Positions 7,239 to 15,964 of a DNA stretch of 46,298 nucleotides are shown in pieces. The stretch lies in contig NZ_JAALJH010000076.1 of the NCBI RefSeq assembly GCF_011064615.1, positions 1 to 46,298 on the forward strand, written 5' to 3'. Below the pieces are notes generated by a model. That model saw only the letters and a program-made list of their open reading frames with translations, had not been told where the DNA came from and did not search any database. This DNA is from Aquisphaera insulae (GTDB taxonomy: Bacteria; Planctomycetota; Planctomycetia; Isosphaerales; Isosphaeraceae). Made by a program: the position numbers and the translations under genes. The stretch's first letter is position 1; each line of letters opens with the position of its first letter.

Positions 7239-9026
7239 TCAGGGGTTCACGACCTTCACCGGCACGGACGCGGCCCCGAGGATCTTCCTGTCCGAGTCGT
7301 CCTGGACGAACGCCACGACCGACAGGTCCTTGAACTCGACGGCCGGGAGCGGGTTCGGGAACGGCCGGGTCTTCGCGCTCTTGCTGAGATACTCCTCGAT
7401 CTCCCGCCTCAGGTCGGCGAGATTCAGCTTGACCTTCACCTCGCCGGAGCCCGACGCGATGTCCTTGCCCTCGACGCCGCCCGGGAAGTCGCGGACGACG
7501 TGATGGTGATAGCGAAGCTTGTTGCCGCCGACGTAGCGGATAACCTCCTCCGTCAGGGCCAGCCGCAATCGCGGCTTGGACTCGTCCTTCTTCTCGCCTT
7601 CCTTCGTTTCGCCATCCTTCTTCGTCTCGGCCACCTCGGGCTTCTTCGCCAGGGTCGCCGCCGCGGCGATGTTCACCACGTCGCCGATGCGGTCCGCCGT
7701 CAGGGTGATGGTGGCGCCACGATGTCCTTCGAGCTGTTCCTCGACCACCTCGCGGAACTCGTTGAACTTCCCCTCGGAGAAGGCCATCGGGCCGCCGCCG
7801 CCGGCCTGGGAATGGCCGTTGAAGAAGGTCGAGGGCGTCCCGCGGATCGCCGAGCCGTAGTAGTCCTTCCGGGCCACGGAGTCGTCGTTCGTCAGCGGAT
7901 CCGGGCCGGGGATGTGGAGGTGATACTGGAGGCCGATGAATTCCGCGGGCTTGAACGTGGAGAGGAGCGCATCGAAGGCCACGTCGGCCGCGACGCAGGG
8001 AGGGCACTGGGCTCCGGTGAAGAGCTCCATCAGGACCACGCGATCCGCCTTGCCGTCCTTGCGTCCCTTGAAGACCTGCGGCTTGAACGGCGGGACCTTG
8101 CGGTGATACTCCTCGTCGAGCTGGGCCTCCAGCTTCGCGGAACGGTCGCCGGCCTCCTTCGCGAGGTCCGCCTTCCCGGCCAGCGTCGCGGCCCGGGCGA
8201 GCAGCCCGACGACCGCGGCCCGGTCCTCCAGGCTGGCCTGGCCATCGGTCTCCCTGTCGACCTGCTGTGCCAGCTCGACGGCGATGCCCGCATAGGGCTT
8301 GTGGCCGCTGATCGCCTTGAGGGCCTTGCGCCGGACCGCCTTCGTCCAGGCACTGCCGTAGGGCTCCGCCCCCTTCTGCCAGTCGGCGATGGCCGTCTTG
8401 ACCTCGTCGGCCGTCAGGCCCGCCGACTCGGCCGAGTCGAGCAGGTCGGTATAGGGGATGTGGACGGTCGGATTGCCGTCGTTCTTCTTGATGAGGTCCT
8501 TCAGCTTCTGGGCCTTGACCTTCGGTTCGGCCTCCCGTGCGGCGAGGAGATACTGCTGGACCAGCGTGCTGGCCTTCCGCTCGCCGACGGCCTCATCCTT
8601 CGTCGGCTCCAGGCGGGCCGGGTAAGGTTCGCCCCGGAGCGTCAAGGTCCCCAGGATCTTGCCGGCGCCGGCCCCGTCCCGGGCGAGCTTGCCGCTGAAC
8701 CGAAGCTCCAGCCCCTGCCCCTTGAGCGTGAACGAGACCGCCTCCGCGTCGGAGCCGACCGGCTCCATGACGAGCTCCGCGGCATTTCCCAGGGCCTGCT
8801 TCTGGACGCTGACCGTCTTGCCCGAGCGTTTGCCGTCCTTGTCCTCGATCTGGATGATGGCGAGCTCGTCGTCCCCGAAGCCCAGGAAGTCGACCTTCCA
8901 GAAGCCCACGACGCCCTTCGACGGCGGCCCGTCGGCACGAGCCGCCGGCACTCGGGACAGGAAGCCGGCGAGTCCGACAAGCCAGACCATGGCGATCGTC
9001 GGGATGATCCTCGATGCACTTCTCAT
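7239..9026 (-). CDS. Exported protein with a thioredoxin-like CPPC motif
   Basis: 595 residues. It starts at the ATG with first base 9026, with GAGAAG upstream and a signal peptide at 1-32 (RVPAARADG cleavage region). The N-terminal part (about 33-150) is beta-rich and unassigned, and about 150-300 is helical. A thioredoxin-like segment follows in which MELFTGAQCPPC carries C341 and C344. The strand-helix order and the cis-Pro-like RGTPSTFF segment (about 390) support this fold. A Lys/Glu-rich spacer (about 458-482) and a beta domain close the protein. It is probably a periplasmic or intracytoplasmic-lumen redox or redox-derived protein. It could be a structural relative without oxidoreductase activity, because the surrounding domains are unknown to me. 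Confidence 0.75.
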   Translation of the reverse strand: MRSASRIIPTIAMVWLVGLAGFLSRVPAARADGPPSKGVVGFWKVDFLGFGDDELAIIQIEDKDGKRSGKTVSVQKQALGNAAELVMEPVGSDAEAVSFTLKGQGLELRFSGKLARDGAGAGKILGTLTLRGEPYPARLEPTKDEAVGERKASTLVQQYLLAAREAEPKVKAQKLKDLIKKNDGNPTVHIPYTDLLDSAESAGLTADEVKTAIADWQKGAEPYGSAWTKAVRRKALKAISGHKPYAGIAVELAQQVDRETDGQASLEDRAAVVGLLARAATLAGKADLAKEAGDRSAKLEAQLDEEYHRKVPPFKPQVFKGRKDGKADRVVLMELFTGAQCPPCVAADVAFDALLSTFKPAEFIGLQYHLHIPGPDPLTNDDSVARKDYYGSAIRGTPSTFFNGHSQAGGGGPMAFSEGKFNEFREVVEEQLEGHRGATITLTADRIGDVVNIAAAATLAKKPEVAETKKDGETKEGEKKDESKPRLRLALTEEVIRYVGGNKLRYHHHVVRDFPGGVEGKDIASGSGEVKVKLNLADLRREIEEYLSKSAKTRPFPNPLPAVEFKDLSVVAFVQDDSDRKILGAASVPVKVVNP

Positions 9027-9192
9027 GGTTGTTCTTCTCAGGGATGGAGGGAGTGCGGCCGGCATGAATCGCGGATTTAGCCCGGGGCCTGCGCAGACTG
9101 CGGCGGGGCCGGCACAACGGTTCGAGTCTAGCCGGACTCGCCGCCCATTCACAACAGCCTGACCGGTCGCGGGATGCCTCGGCACCGCTCGA

Positions 9193-10233
9193 TCAGCGGA
9201 TCCGCAGGACCGGCTCTTCCAGGGTCCGGCCGTCCGGAGTCCGCGACTTCTCCGCGGCCCCGCGGCGGCGGTAGCGGCGGATGAAATCCCAGATCATGTC
9301 CGTGGCGTCGACCCGGCGATTGTCCGGACCGAGGATGCCCGGCACGATCGACCGGCCCCCCGGCCAGTTGTGGCCCTGGCCGTCGATCAGATGGGCCGCG
9401 AGCAGGGAACCGCCGCGGCCCGGGCCGTACTCGAAGTACATGCCGTTCTCGCGGCGTTCGGACACGCGCGGCTTCGGCGGACAGCCGAGTGCCCGGGCCC
9501 AGTCATCCAGGGTATCCGCCACGGGGACCGTCGTCCGCTTCCCCCAGGGCAGGACCGAGATCCCCCCACGCACCGGCACCAGGGGATCCATCATCCCGGA
9601 CAGGAAGATGGTCGGCATCGGCTTCGGGACCTTCGGGTTCTTGATCCAGCAGATGCTCCCCACCGTCGCGATCGCCGCGAACCGCTCGGAGAGCTCGGTC
9701 GCCAGCCGGAACGTCATCCCCGCCCCGTTGGAATGGCCCGCGACGTAGATTCGGCTCTCGTCGATCCGGTAGTGCCTCGGCAACTCATCGAGGAGCACCC
9801 GGAAGAAGGCGACGTCGTCGATCGCCGCCCGCGGCGAGTCGGGGTCGAACTGGCCGGCGTTCCACATTCGCGGGTTGGTCAGGAAGTCCGGCCCCCGCGC
9901 GGGATCCTGAGGATAGGCGTCGGGCGCGACGGCCAGGAAGCCGTTCTCATCGGCCTTCCGGATCCACCGGGTCCGCTCCAGCATCGAGGCCCCGTCGCCG
10001 CCCGAGCCGTGCAGGACCAGGACGACCGGCATCGGCTTGCCCGGATCCTTCGCCGGGACGTGGACGACCGTGTTCCACGTCCTCCCCACAGCCTTGATCC
10101 CGAACGACTGGAGCCCCGGCCGCGTCTCACGGGCCGGCGAGGAAGCCGGCCGCTGGCCGGCCCGCGCCAGCCCCTCCAGCGCGCACGAGACCCCGGGCAG
10201 GGCCATGAGCAGGCGGCGTCTCGAGGGCATCAT
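9193..10233 (-). CDS. PHB depolymerase/LpqC-type secreted esterase
   Basis: 346 residues. It is an alpha/beta hydrolase of the esterase family that includes poly(3-hydroxybutyrate) depolymerases, LpqC and feruloyl esterases. The N-terminus (MMPSRRRLLMALPG) looks like a Tat-type signal. The oxyanion strand VLVLHGSGGDG (71-81), the nucleophile S168 in GHSNGAG, an acidic LSGMMDPLVP segment and the late HNWPGG carrying the catalytic histidine are all visible. A polyester, a feruloyl ester or an acetylated polysaccharide are all possible substrates. It is 166 bp behind the start of the thioredoxin-like gene, with a further 139 bp to the next minus-strand gene, so it is probably transcribed alone. 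Confidence 0.88.
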   Translation of the reverse strand: MMPSRRRLLMALPGVSCALEGLARAGQRPASSPARETRPGLQSFGIKAVGRTWNTVVHVPAKDPGKPMPVVLVLHGSGGDGASMLERTRWIRKADENGFLAVAPDAYPQDPARGPDFLTNPRMWNAGQFDPDSPRAAIDDVAFFRVLLDELPRHYRIDESRIYVAGHSNGAGMTFRLATELSERFAAIATVGSICWIKNPKVPKPMPTIFLSGMMDPLVPVRGGISVLPWGKRTTVPVADTLDDWARALGCPPKPRVSERRENGMYFEYGPGRGGSLLAAHLIDGQGHNWPGGRSIVPGILGPDNRRVDATDMIWDFIRRYRRRGAAEKSRTPDGRTLEEPVLRIR

Positions 10234-10372
10234 GCTCCGTTCGGCTCCTCTGCGATCGGGCCACCCCGCCCGGTTCGAATCGTGGTCGTTCCGGACCGTA
10301 TCGTCATTCGTGGTTCGGGGCTTGAGGATATCCCAGCGGCCGCCGCCCTGTCACCTCATGATTCTGCCGAAA

Positions 10373-11236
10373 TCAGGCCGGGATTCCCAACTCCCCCAGC
10401 GTCCTCCGCAGCCACCCCAGCGACTTCTCGATCATCGGCCCGCCGCCCCCCTCGCATTCCATGCTCAGGACGCCGTCGTAGCCGCGATCTCGGAGCAGGG
10501 CCAGCACCTGGCGGATGTTGTCGGCGTTGACGCCGTCGCCGATCGAGCAGTGGCTCATGGCGATGCCCGTATCATGCCCGCGCATGGCCCGGGCCAGCGA
10601 CTCGCTCACGTCCTTCACGTGGACATGACTCACCTTGTCCTGGAATTGCCGGGCGAAGGCCACCGGGTCCAGGCCCGCGATGAAGCTGTTGCCCGTGTCC
10701 AGGTTGAGCCGCAGGAACGGGCTGTCCGCGAAGGCGAGCATCCGGGCCAGGAAATCGGGCTTCGTGGTGAAGTAGCCGTGGACCTCGATGTTCACGGTGA
10801 TCTCGTACGCCTCGGCGACCTCGACGACCAGGCCGTACGACCGCTTCATGGCCTCCATGGCCTCGGCGTCCGAGAGTCCTTCGGGCCGGTGCAGGCCGTC
10901 GGTGGTGACCACCTTCGGGCAGCCCGCGTGCTTCGCCCAGGGGATCGCCTTCAGGACATACGGCACGCCGTAGAGCGGCCCGTCCTTGCCCGAGAGCGGG
11001 AACGCCGCGTCCACCTGGGAGAACGCCACGCCGCAGGTCTCCATCTTCCGCCGGAGCAGGAGCGGGTCCTCGTAGAGCGCGACGTGCGGGAAGTAGCCCA
11101 GGCCGTGGATCCAGTTCGGGCCGTCGAAGAGGCCGCACTCGATGAAGTGGACGTCATTCGCCCGGGCCCAGTCCAGGCACTTCTCGAAGCTCCAGTTCGA
11201 CGAATTGAACGCATCAGTATGGAATCCGATCTTCAT
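10373..11236 (-). CDS. Sugar-phosphate isomerase/epimerase-type TIM barrel
   Basis: 287 residues of the xylose-isomerase-like TIM barrel superfamily (IolE/hydroxypyruvate isomerase/endonuclease IV fold). The first strand KIGFHTDAFN and the metal-site strands ECGLFDG, VNIEVHGY, RLNLDTGNS, VSHVHVKDV and LSMECEGGG are visible, supplying the usual Glu/Asp/His ligands for a divalent cation. It is cytoplasmic, with no signal peptide. The start with first base 11236 has GAGG about 8 nt upstream; the longer frame to 11455 is Arg/Pro-rich. Such enzymes isomerise or epimerise sugars or inositol derivatives; the exact substrate is unknown. It is divergent from the glycan-associated pair at 11543-15938, across 306 bp, which fits carbohydrate metabolism. 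Confidence 0.85.
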   Translation of the reverse strand: MKIGFHTDAFNSSNWSFEKCLDWARANDVHFIECGLFDGPNWIHGLGYFPHVALYEDPLLLRRKMETCGVAFSQVDAAFPLSGKDGPLYGVPYVLKAIPWAKHAGCPKVVTTDGLHRPEGLSDAEAMEAMKRSYGLVVEVAEAYEITVNIEVHGYFTTKPDFLARMLAFADSPFLRLNLDTGNSFIAGLDPVAFARQFQDKVSHVHVKDVSESLARAMRGHDTGIAMSHCSIGDGVNADNIRQVLALLRDRGYDGVLSMECEGGGGPMIEKSLGWLRRTLGELGIPA

Positions 11237-11542
11237 GGCAACCTCGCCGGAGAGAGGACGCGGCGTTCGTGCGGACGCCCGGCCGCGGATGGGGAAAGGG
11301 CCGCGGCATCCTCTTCCCGACATACCACCGCCAGGGGCGGGACGCAACGATCGACCGGGCAAGGCCCGGCCCGCGGATGCGCGGGCGACCACCCATATCT
11401 TCGCCCTGCTGCCGCCGCTATGCTCGGGGCGGCGTCGATGCCCGCGGCCTTGCACCGGCCGAGCGGACCAGGCTCAGCGCCGGGCCATCCGCGCCGACCC
11501 GAGATCCCGCCCGCCTTCCTCATCCCACCCGGAGGCCCTCCC
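11237..11542. other. Divergent intergenic region
   Basis: 306 bp between the start of the isomerase gene (minus) and the start of the DUF4091 gene (plus). It must hold both promoters. GGAGG lies at 11531-11535, about 7 nt before the ATG at 11543. I see no convincing -35/-10 pair, repeat or small gene; the open frames crossing it are Arg/Pro-rich extensions. Confidence 0.5.
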
Positions 11543-13105
11543 ATGCTGCGAACGGCATTCGCGGCGGTCTTCTCCGCCCTCGTCCTGTACGCCTCGACGG
11601 CCAAGGCCGACGGGCCGGCACCCGTCTCCGCCTGGTTCGCCCCCTCGGCCCTGAAGGTCCTTCGGGACGCGAAGCCCGCCGCGGGAAGCGAATCCTGGTC
11701 CCTGTCCGCCGCACGCAACGAGGCGGAAGCGTGCCAGCTCGTGCTCTCGGCCGATCATCCCGTCCCGGGCGTTCGCGTCCACGTTTCGCGATTCCGGAAA
11801 GGCGACGGGACCGAGGGGCCGGTGCCGACCCTCTTCAAGGTGGAGTACGTGCCGAACGTCGTCGGCAAGACGCCCTATCCCGACCCGCTCCCGCCGCTCG
11901 GCCCGCTCGACCTGAAGCCGGGAGAGGCTCAGCCGGTCTGGATCTCGGTCCGGGTCCCGACGAACGCCCGGCCGGGCGATTACGCCGCCGAGGCGGTCGT
12001 GGAAGCGGGCAGCGTTCGCAAGAGCCTTGCCGTCAAGCTACACGTCTGGGGTTTCGCCCTCCCGGAGACGCCCACCACGGACACGGCCTTCGGCATCGAT
12101 CCCGGCTCCATCGCCCGCCAGCACGGCGTCGCGCCGGGCTCGTCCGCCGCGAAGGCCCTGTACGCCCGGTATTACGAGAGCCTCCTCGATCACCGGATCT
12201 CGGCCTACGCCATCCCCGAGGATCTCTTCTCCGAGGGGGCCGAGGCGTATCTGCGGGATCCTCGCATGACCTCCTTCCAGATCCCCTACCCAGCGGACGA
12301 TCGCGAGCTCCAGGCCCTGGTCGCGCGGTTGAAGCGGCTCGGCTGCTACGGGAAGGGGTTCTTCTATCCGATCGACGAGCCCGTCAAGAAGACGGCGTAC
12401 GACGAGGTGGAGCGGATCAGCCATCGTCTCCAATCCCTGGCGCCGGGATATCGCTGGGTCGTGCCCTTCTTCACCGCCCCCGACTGGAGCAAGGACGTCT
12501 CGGCGTTCCAGCTCATGGAAGGCCGCGTCAATCTCTGGTGCCCCAATTCCCACTACTTCGACACCGAGCCCCTCACCCGCCCCACGATGGCCCGCCGCCG
12601 GGCGCAGGGCGAACGCGTCTGGTGGTACGTTTGCTGCGGCCCCGGCGAGCCCTACAACAACTTCTTCGTCCAGATGAAGGCCATGTCGCACCGCGTCCTC
12701 TTCTGGCAGCAGAAGCGGGAGGGCGTGCAGGGGCTGCTCTACTGGAGCGCGAGCTACTGGGATCCGTCGTCCACCGAGGATCCCTGGACGAACATGATGA
12801 CCGTGAAATCGATCAACCCGGACATCCGCGGCGACGGCTCGCTCTTCTACCCGGGCAAGAAGGTCGGCGTCGATGGCCCGGTCAGCTCGCAACGGCTCGA
12901 GGTCATCCGCGACGGGATCGACGACTTCGACTACCTCACCCTGGCGGAGAAGGCCCTCGGCAAGCCGGCCGCGGACCGCGCCATCGGCCGCATCGCCCGC
13001 ACGCTCTCGGACTATGAGAGCGACCCCCGGGGGCTCGAGCGCGTCCGCATCGAGCTGGGCGAGGCGCTCGAGAAGGCGATCGGCGGTGGACACGGGACGC
13101 GTTGA
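11543..13105 (+). CDS. Secreted DUF4091/GH123-like protein
   Basis: 520 residues with a signal peptide (1-23, ending AKADG). A beta-sandwich domain (about 25-175) is followed by a TIM-barrel-like domain and a C-terminal DUF4091-type segment. The latter is marked by LWCPNSHYF, RVWWYVCCGP, FWQQKREGVQG and GSLFYPG followed by the SQRLEVIRDGIDDFDYL end. This architecture is that of GH123 N-acetylgalactosaminidase-like and related unassigned proteins common in planctomycetes. Acidic residues near YPIDEP (about 274-279) are candidate catalytic or ligand residues. The ATG at 11543 is chosen for its Shine-Dalgarno (GGAGG) and signal peptide. The next gene begins 25 bp after the stop, so the two are co-transcribed. 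Substrate is unknown; amino-sugar polymers are plausible. Confidence 0.8.
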   Translation: MLRTAFAAVFSALVLYASTAKADGPAPVSAWFAPSALKVLRDAKPAAGSESWSLSAARNEAEACQLVLSADHPVPGVRVHVSRFRKGDGTEGPVPTLFKVEYVPNVVGKTPYPDPLPPLGPLDLKPGEAQPVWISVRVPTNARPGDYAAEAVVEAGSVRKSLAVKLHVWGFALPETPTTDTAFGIDPGSIARQHGVAPGSSAAKALYARYYESLLDHRISAYAIPEDLFSEGAEAYLRDPRMTSFQIPYPADDRELQALVARLKRLGCYGKGFFYPIDEPVKKTAYDEVERISHRLQSLAPGYRWVVPFFTAPDWSKDVSAFQLMEGRVNLWCPNSHYFDTEPLTRPTMARRRAQGERVWWYVCCGPGEPYNNFFVQMKAMSHRVLFWQQKREGVQGLLYWSASYWDPSSTEDPWTNMMTVKSINPDIRGDGSLFYPGKKVGVDGPVSSQRLEVIRDGIDDFDYLTLAEKALGKPAADRAIGRIARTLSDYESDPRGLERVRIELGEALEKAIGGGHGTR

Positions 13106-13130
13106 GGACCGCTCTTCGAGGGGAAGGATC

Positions 13131-15938
13131 ATGCGAACTCTCATCGCGACGATCGGACTCGTCCTGATCTTCGGCCCCGCGAGTCCCGGCCGGGGCGACG
13201 CCGTGTTCGACCTGGGCGAGGCGACGCTCACCATCCGCGATTCGGGCGCGGCCGCCCGGGTGACCTTCGCCGACGGCACGAACTGGCCGATCGGCGACGT
13301 GCCCGCCTTCCTGTTGGGGACAGGGACCGGCGACGTCCCGGCGCGGTCCGTCGCTCGCGACGGCCGGAACTTGAAGGTCACGTTCGAGGACGGCTCGACG
13401 GCCCTCTTTCGCGTGGAGGCCCGCCCCGGCCTGGCGGTCTTCCGGCTCGAGACGCTCGAATCGCGGCGGACGGTCGAGCGGTTCCGGCTCTTCCGCCTGG
13501 CGGTCCCAGCCGACGCGACCATCGGAGCCACGCTCAACGCGGCCCACGCCGGGGGACGGTCGGCGGCCGTGATGATCGCGGAGCCGAACATGATGGTCTC
13601 TCAGGACGCCGCCCCGGCGCGGGACGGACGACCGATCCGGGGCCTCGAGGTCGCCACGGCCCGGCGGTTCGGCATCACGCCGGCTGCATTCGGCGTGGTC
13701 GCCGTGCCGACCGCGGAATTCCTGGATGCCGTCCGGAGGTTCGAGGAGGCCGCGGGCCTCCCGAGCCCGCACGTCGACGGCGTCTGGAACAAGGTCTCGC
13801 CGGGCATCCGGCGATCATATCTCTTTCTCACGGACTTCCGCGAATCCCAGTTCGACCGGGGGCTTGCCCTGGCGAAGCGCGGGGGCTTCGACCGCATCCT
13901 CCTGGGCCAGGAATCGTGGTCCCTCGGAACGGGTCACTACACCATCAATCGTGAGCGGTTCCCCGACGGCCTGGACGGACTGAAGCGGACGATCGCGCGG
14001 TTCCGCGCCGAGGGCTTCAAGGTCGGACTCCACTTCCTGTCGTCTTCGATCTATCCCCCCGACCCGTACATCACGCCCGTGCCCGACAAGCGGCTCGTGC
14101 TGGGGGCGCGGACGACGCTCGCCGCGGACATCGACGAGAAGGCCGGCTTCATCCCCTCGCTGACGGCCCCGTCAGGATTCCCGGCGAAGGACGGCGGCTA
14201 TGAGGGCAACGGCACCGTGCTCCGGATCGACGACGAGATCATCGCCTATGAGTCCCTCGCCACCGCGGCGCCGTTCGGCTTCGTCAACTGCCGGCGCGGG
14301 GCACTCGGGACGAGGGCCGTCCCGCACGCCGCCGGTGCGACGGTCGCCAACCTGAGGCGGGCGTACGGCTATCACATGTATGACCTCGACACATCGCTTT
14401 GTACCGAGGTCGCGACGAACTTCGCCAGGGTGGCCGACGCGTGCGGCGTCGAGATGGTCTACTTCGACGGCTCGGAATCGCTCCAGGGCGAACACTGGTA
14501 TTACAACGCGATCGAGCACAAGGCTTTCTTCGACGCCCTCCGGAACAAGAACATCCTCCTCCAGGCCAGCAGCTACAGCCCCTACTCCTGGCACATCCAG
14601 GGCCGCACGGCCTCGGCCGACGGCCACGGCGACCTGAAGGGCTACCTGGACGAGCGGTCTCCGGGCTTCGACCCGGCGGGTCGCGAATGGATGCCGCTGG
14701 ATATCGGCTGGTACTACGGCTACGACCCGAACGCCACGCTGGACCAGTACGAGTACATCCTCGGCGCGACGATCGGCTACGACTCGTCGTTGTCCTACCA
14801 GGTCTCGGTCGCGGCGGCGTCCGACCATCCGTTCACGCAGCCGGTACTGGACCTGATCGCCCGCTACGAACGATTGCGCCTCTCCGGCCGCGTGCCCGCG
14901 GCGATGAAGGAGCGGCTCCGGATCCCTCCGGCCCTCCGCGGGCGGAAGCCCGACGCGAGCCGCGACGACCTCCTGACGGAGCGGCACGAATACCGCCTGG
15001 TCGGCGAGGAGGGGCACGAGGCCTTCCAGCGGATCACCTACGGCGCGTGGCATGAGATTGCGACTTCCTCCGAGGCCGAAAAGACGTGGACGGTGAAGGT
15101 CGCCGAGGGCCCGGCTCGGCTGGGCGCCTGGATCCACGTCAAGCCGGGACCATGGCTCAAGGCCGGCCCGTCCTACACGGCCGCCGATGCGCTCCTGATC
15201 GAGGGCTTCGACGACGTCTCCCCCTACGTGGCCAGGAGCACCTCGCCCGATGTCGCCCAGCAGTTCGAGGTCCGCGAGGACGACGCCCGCGAAGGGCGTC
15301 GCTATGCGGTCCTCGCCGCGACCAGCACCCGGTCCATGCCCGATGGATGGACTTACGCCTCGCGGACGTTCGAGAAGCCGCTCGACCTGTCCTGGCACCG
15401 GGGCCTGGGGCTCTGGCTCCGCGGCGACGGTCGCGGCGGCCTGTTCAAGCTCCAGCTCCGCGACGGCTCGGACCGTGCCATGGACCACTACGTGCCCAAC
15501 GATTTCCACGGCTGGCGCTATCAGCAACTGGGCAGGCCCGCGACGGACGCGATCGACTACCACGCGGTGAAGTCCCTCTCGTTCTACTACAACGGCCTCC
15601 CCGCCGGGGCCGCGGTGTCCTGCGGGGTCGACGGCGTGAAGGCCCTGCGATCCCTGGATCGCCAGGTCCTCACCGATCCCTGGGTCGAGATCGGCGGCCG
15701 TCGGCTGACATGGCGCGGAGAGGTCGAGGCCGGGCAATACCTCGCGATGACGCCTGGCGAGCCGATCACCCGGTACGGCCTGCCGCTGGCCGGCCCGGAG
15801 CGATCGGCGGCGATCACGCCGGATTTCTTCGTCCCGGCGGGCGAGTACACCGTTCGCGTCGGCTCGCAGGACGGGGCACGTCAGCCCGTTCGGGTGGGGG
15901 TCGTTTACACGACATCGGAGCGTCACGAGGTGCCGTGA
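13131..15938 (+). CDS. Large secreted protein, possible new glycoside-hydrolase-like family
   Basis: 935 residues with a signal peptide (1-23, SPGRGDA). The N-terminal domain (about 25-220) is beta-rich. The middle (about 225-620) reads like a TIM barrel: FDRILLGQESW, GFKVGLHFLSSS, EMVYFDGSE, NILLQASSYSP and DIGWYYGYDPN are consecutive strand-loop units. D446 in YFDGSE is a candidate catalytic acid by analogy with retaining alpha-galactosidase-type barrels. A carbohydrate-binding-like beta domain (about 690-850) contains EGFDDVSPY, GLGLWLRGDG and SFYYNGLP. I cannot assign a named family. GGGGAAGG lies 5-12 nt upstream of the start, and the gene follows the DUF4091 gene by 25 bp, so both probably act on one polysaccharide outside the cytoplasm. 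Barrel and function are inference from pattern only. Confidence 0.7.
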   Translation: MRTLIATIGLVLIFGPASPGRGDAVFDLGEATLTIRDSGAAARVTFADGTNWPIGDVPAFLLGTGTGDVPARSVARDGRNLKVTFEDGSTALFRVEARPGLAVFRLETLESRRTVERFRLFRLAVPADATIGATLNAAHAGGRSAAVMIAEPNMMVSQDAAPARDGRPIRGLEVATARRFGITPAAFGVVAVPTAEFLDAVRRFEEAAGLPSPHVDGVWNKVSPGIRRSYLFLTDFRESQFDRGLALAKRGGFDRILLGQESWSLGTGHYTINRERFPDGLDGLKRTIARFRAEGFKVGLHFLSSSIYPPDPYITPVPDKRLVLGARTTLAADIDEKAGFIPSLTAPSGFPAKDGGYEGNGTVLRIDDEIIAYESLATAAPFGFVNCRRGALGTRAVPHAAGATVANLRRAYGYHMYDLDTSLCTEVATNFARVADACGVEMVYFDGSESLQGEHWYYNAIEHKAFFDALRNKNILLQASSYSPYSWHIQGRTASADGHGDLKGYLDERSPGFDPAGREWMPLDIGWYYGYDPNATLDQYEYILGATIGYDSSLSYQVSVAAASDHPFTQPVLDLIARYERLRLSGRVPAAMKERLRIPPALRGRKPDASRDDLLTERHEYRLVGEEGHEAFQRITYGAWHEIATSSEAEKTWTVKVAEGPARLGAWIHVKPGPWLKAGPSYTAADALLIEGFDDVSPYVARSTSPDVAQQFEVREDDAREGRRYAVLAATSTRSMPDGWTYASRTFEKPLDLSWHRGLGLWLRGDGRGGLFKLQLRDGSDRAMDHYVPNDFHGWRYQQLGRPATDAIDYHAVKSLSFYYNGLPAGAAVSCGVDGVKALRSLDRQVLTDPWVEIGGRRLTWRGEVEAGQYLAMTPGEPITRYGLPLAGPERSAAITPDFFVPAGEYTVRVGSQDGARQPVRVGVVYTTSERHEVP

Positions 15939-15944
15939 GCCGGC

Positions 15945-15964
15945 GGGGCACGTGCCCCTATTTT
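15945..15964 (+). terminator. Palindromic terminator candidate after the glycan operon
   Basis: GGGGCACGTGCCCC (15945-15958) is a perfect 14-bp palindrome that can fold with a 5-bp G/C stem, and it is followed by TATTTT. It lies 7 bp after the stop of the 935-aa protein gene. The final base of the palindrome is also part of the reverse-strand stop codon of the phosphatase gene. The stem is short, so efficiency is uncertain. Confidence 0.5.
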
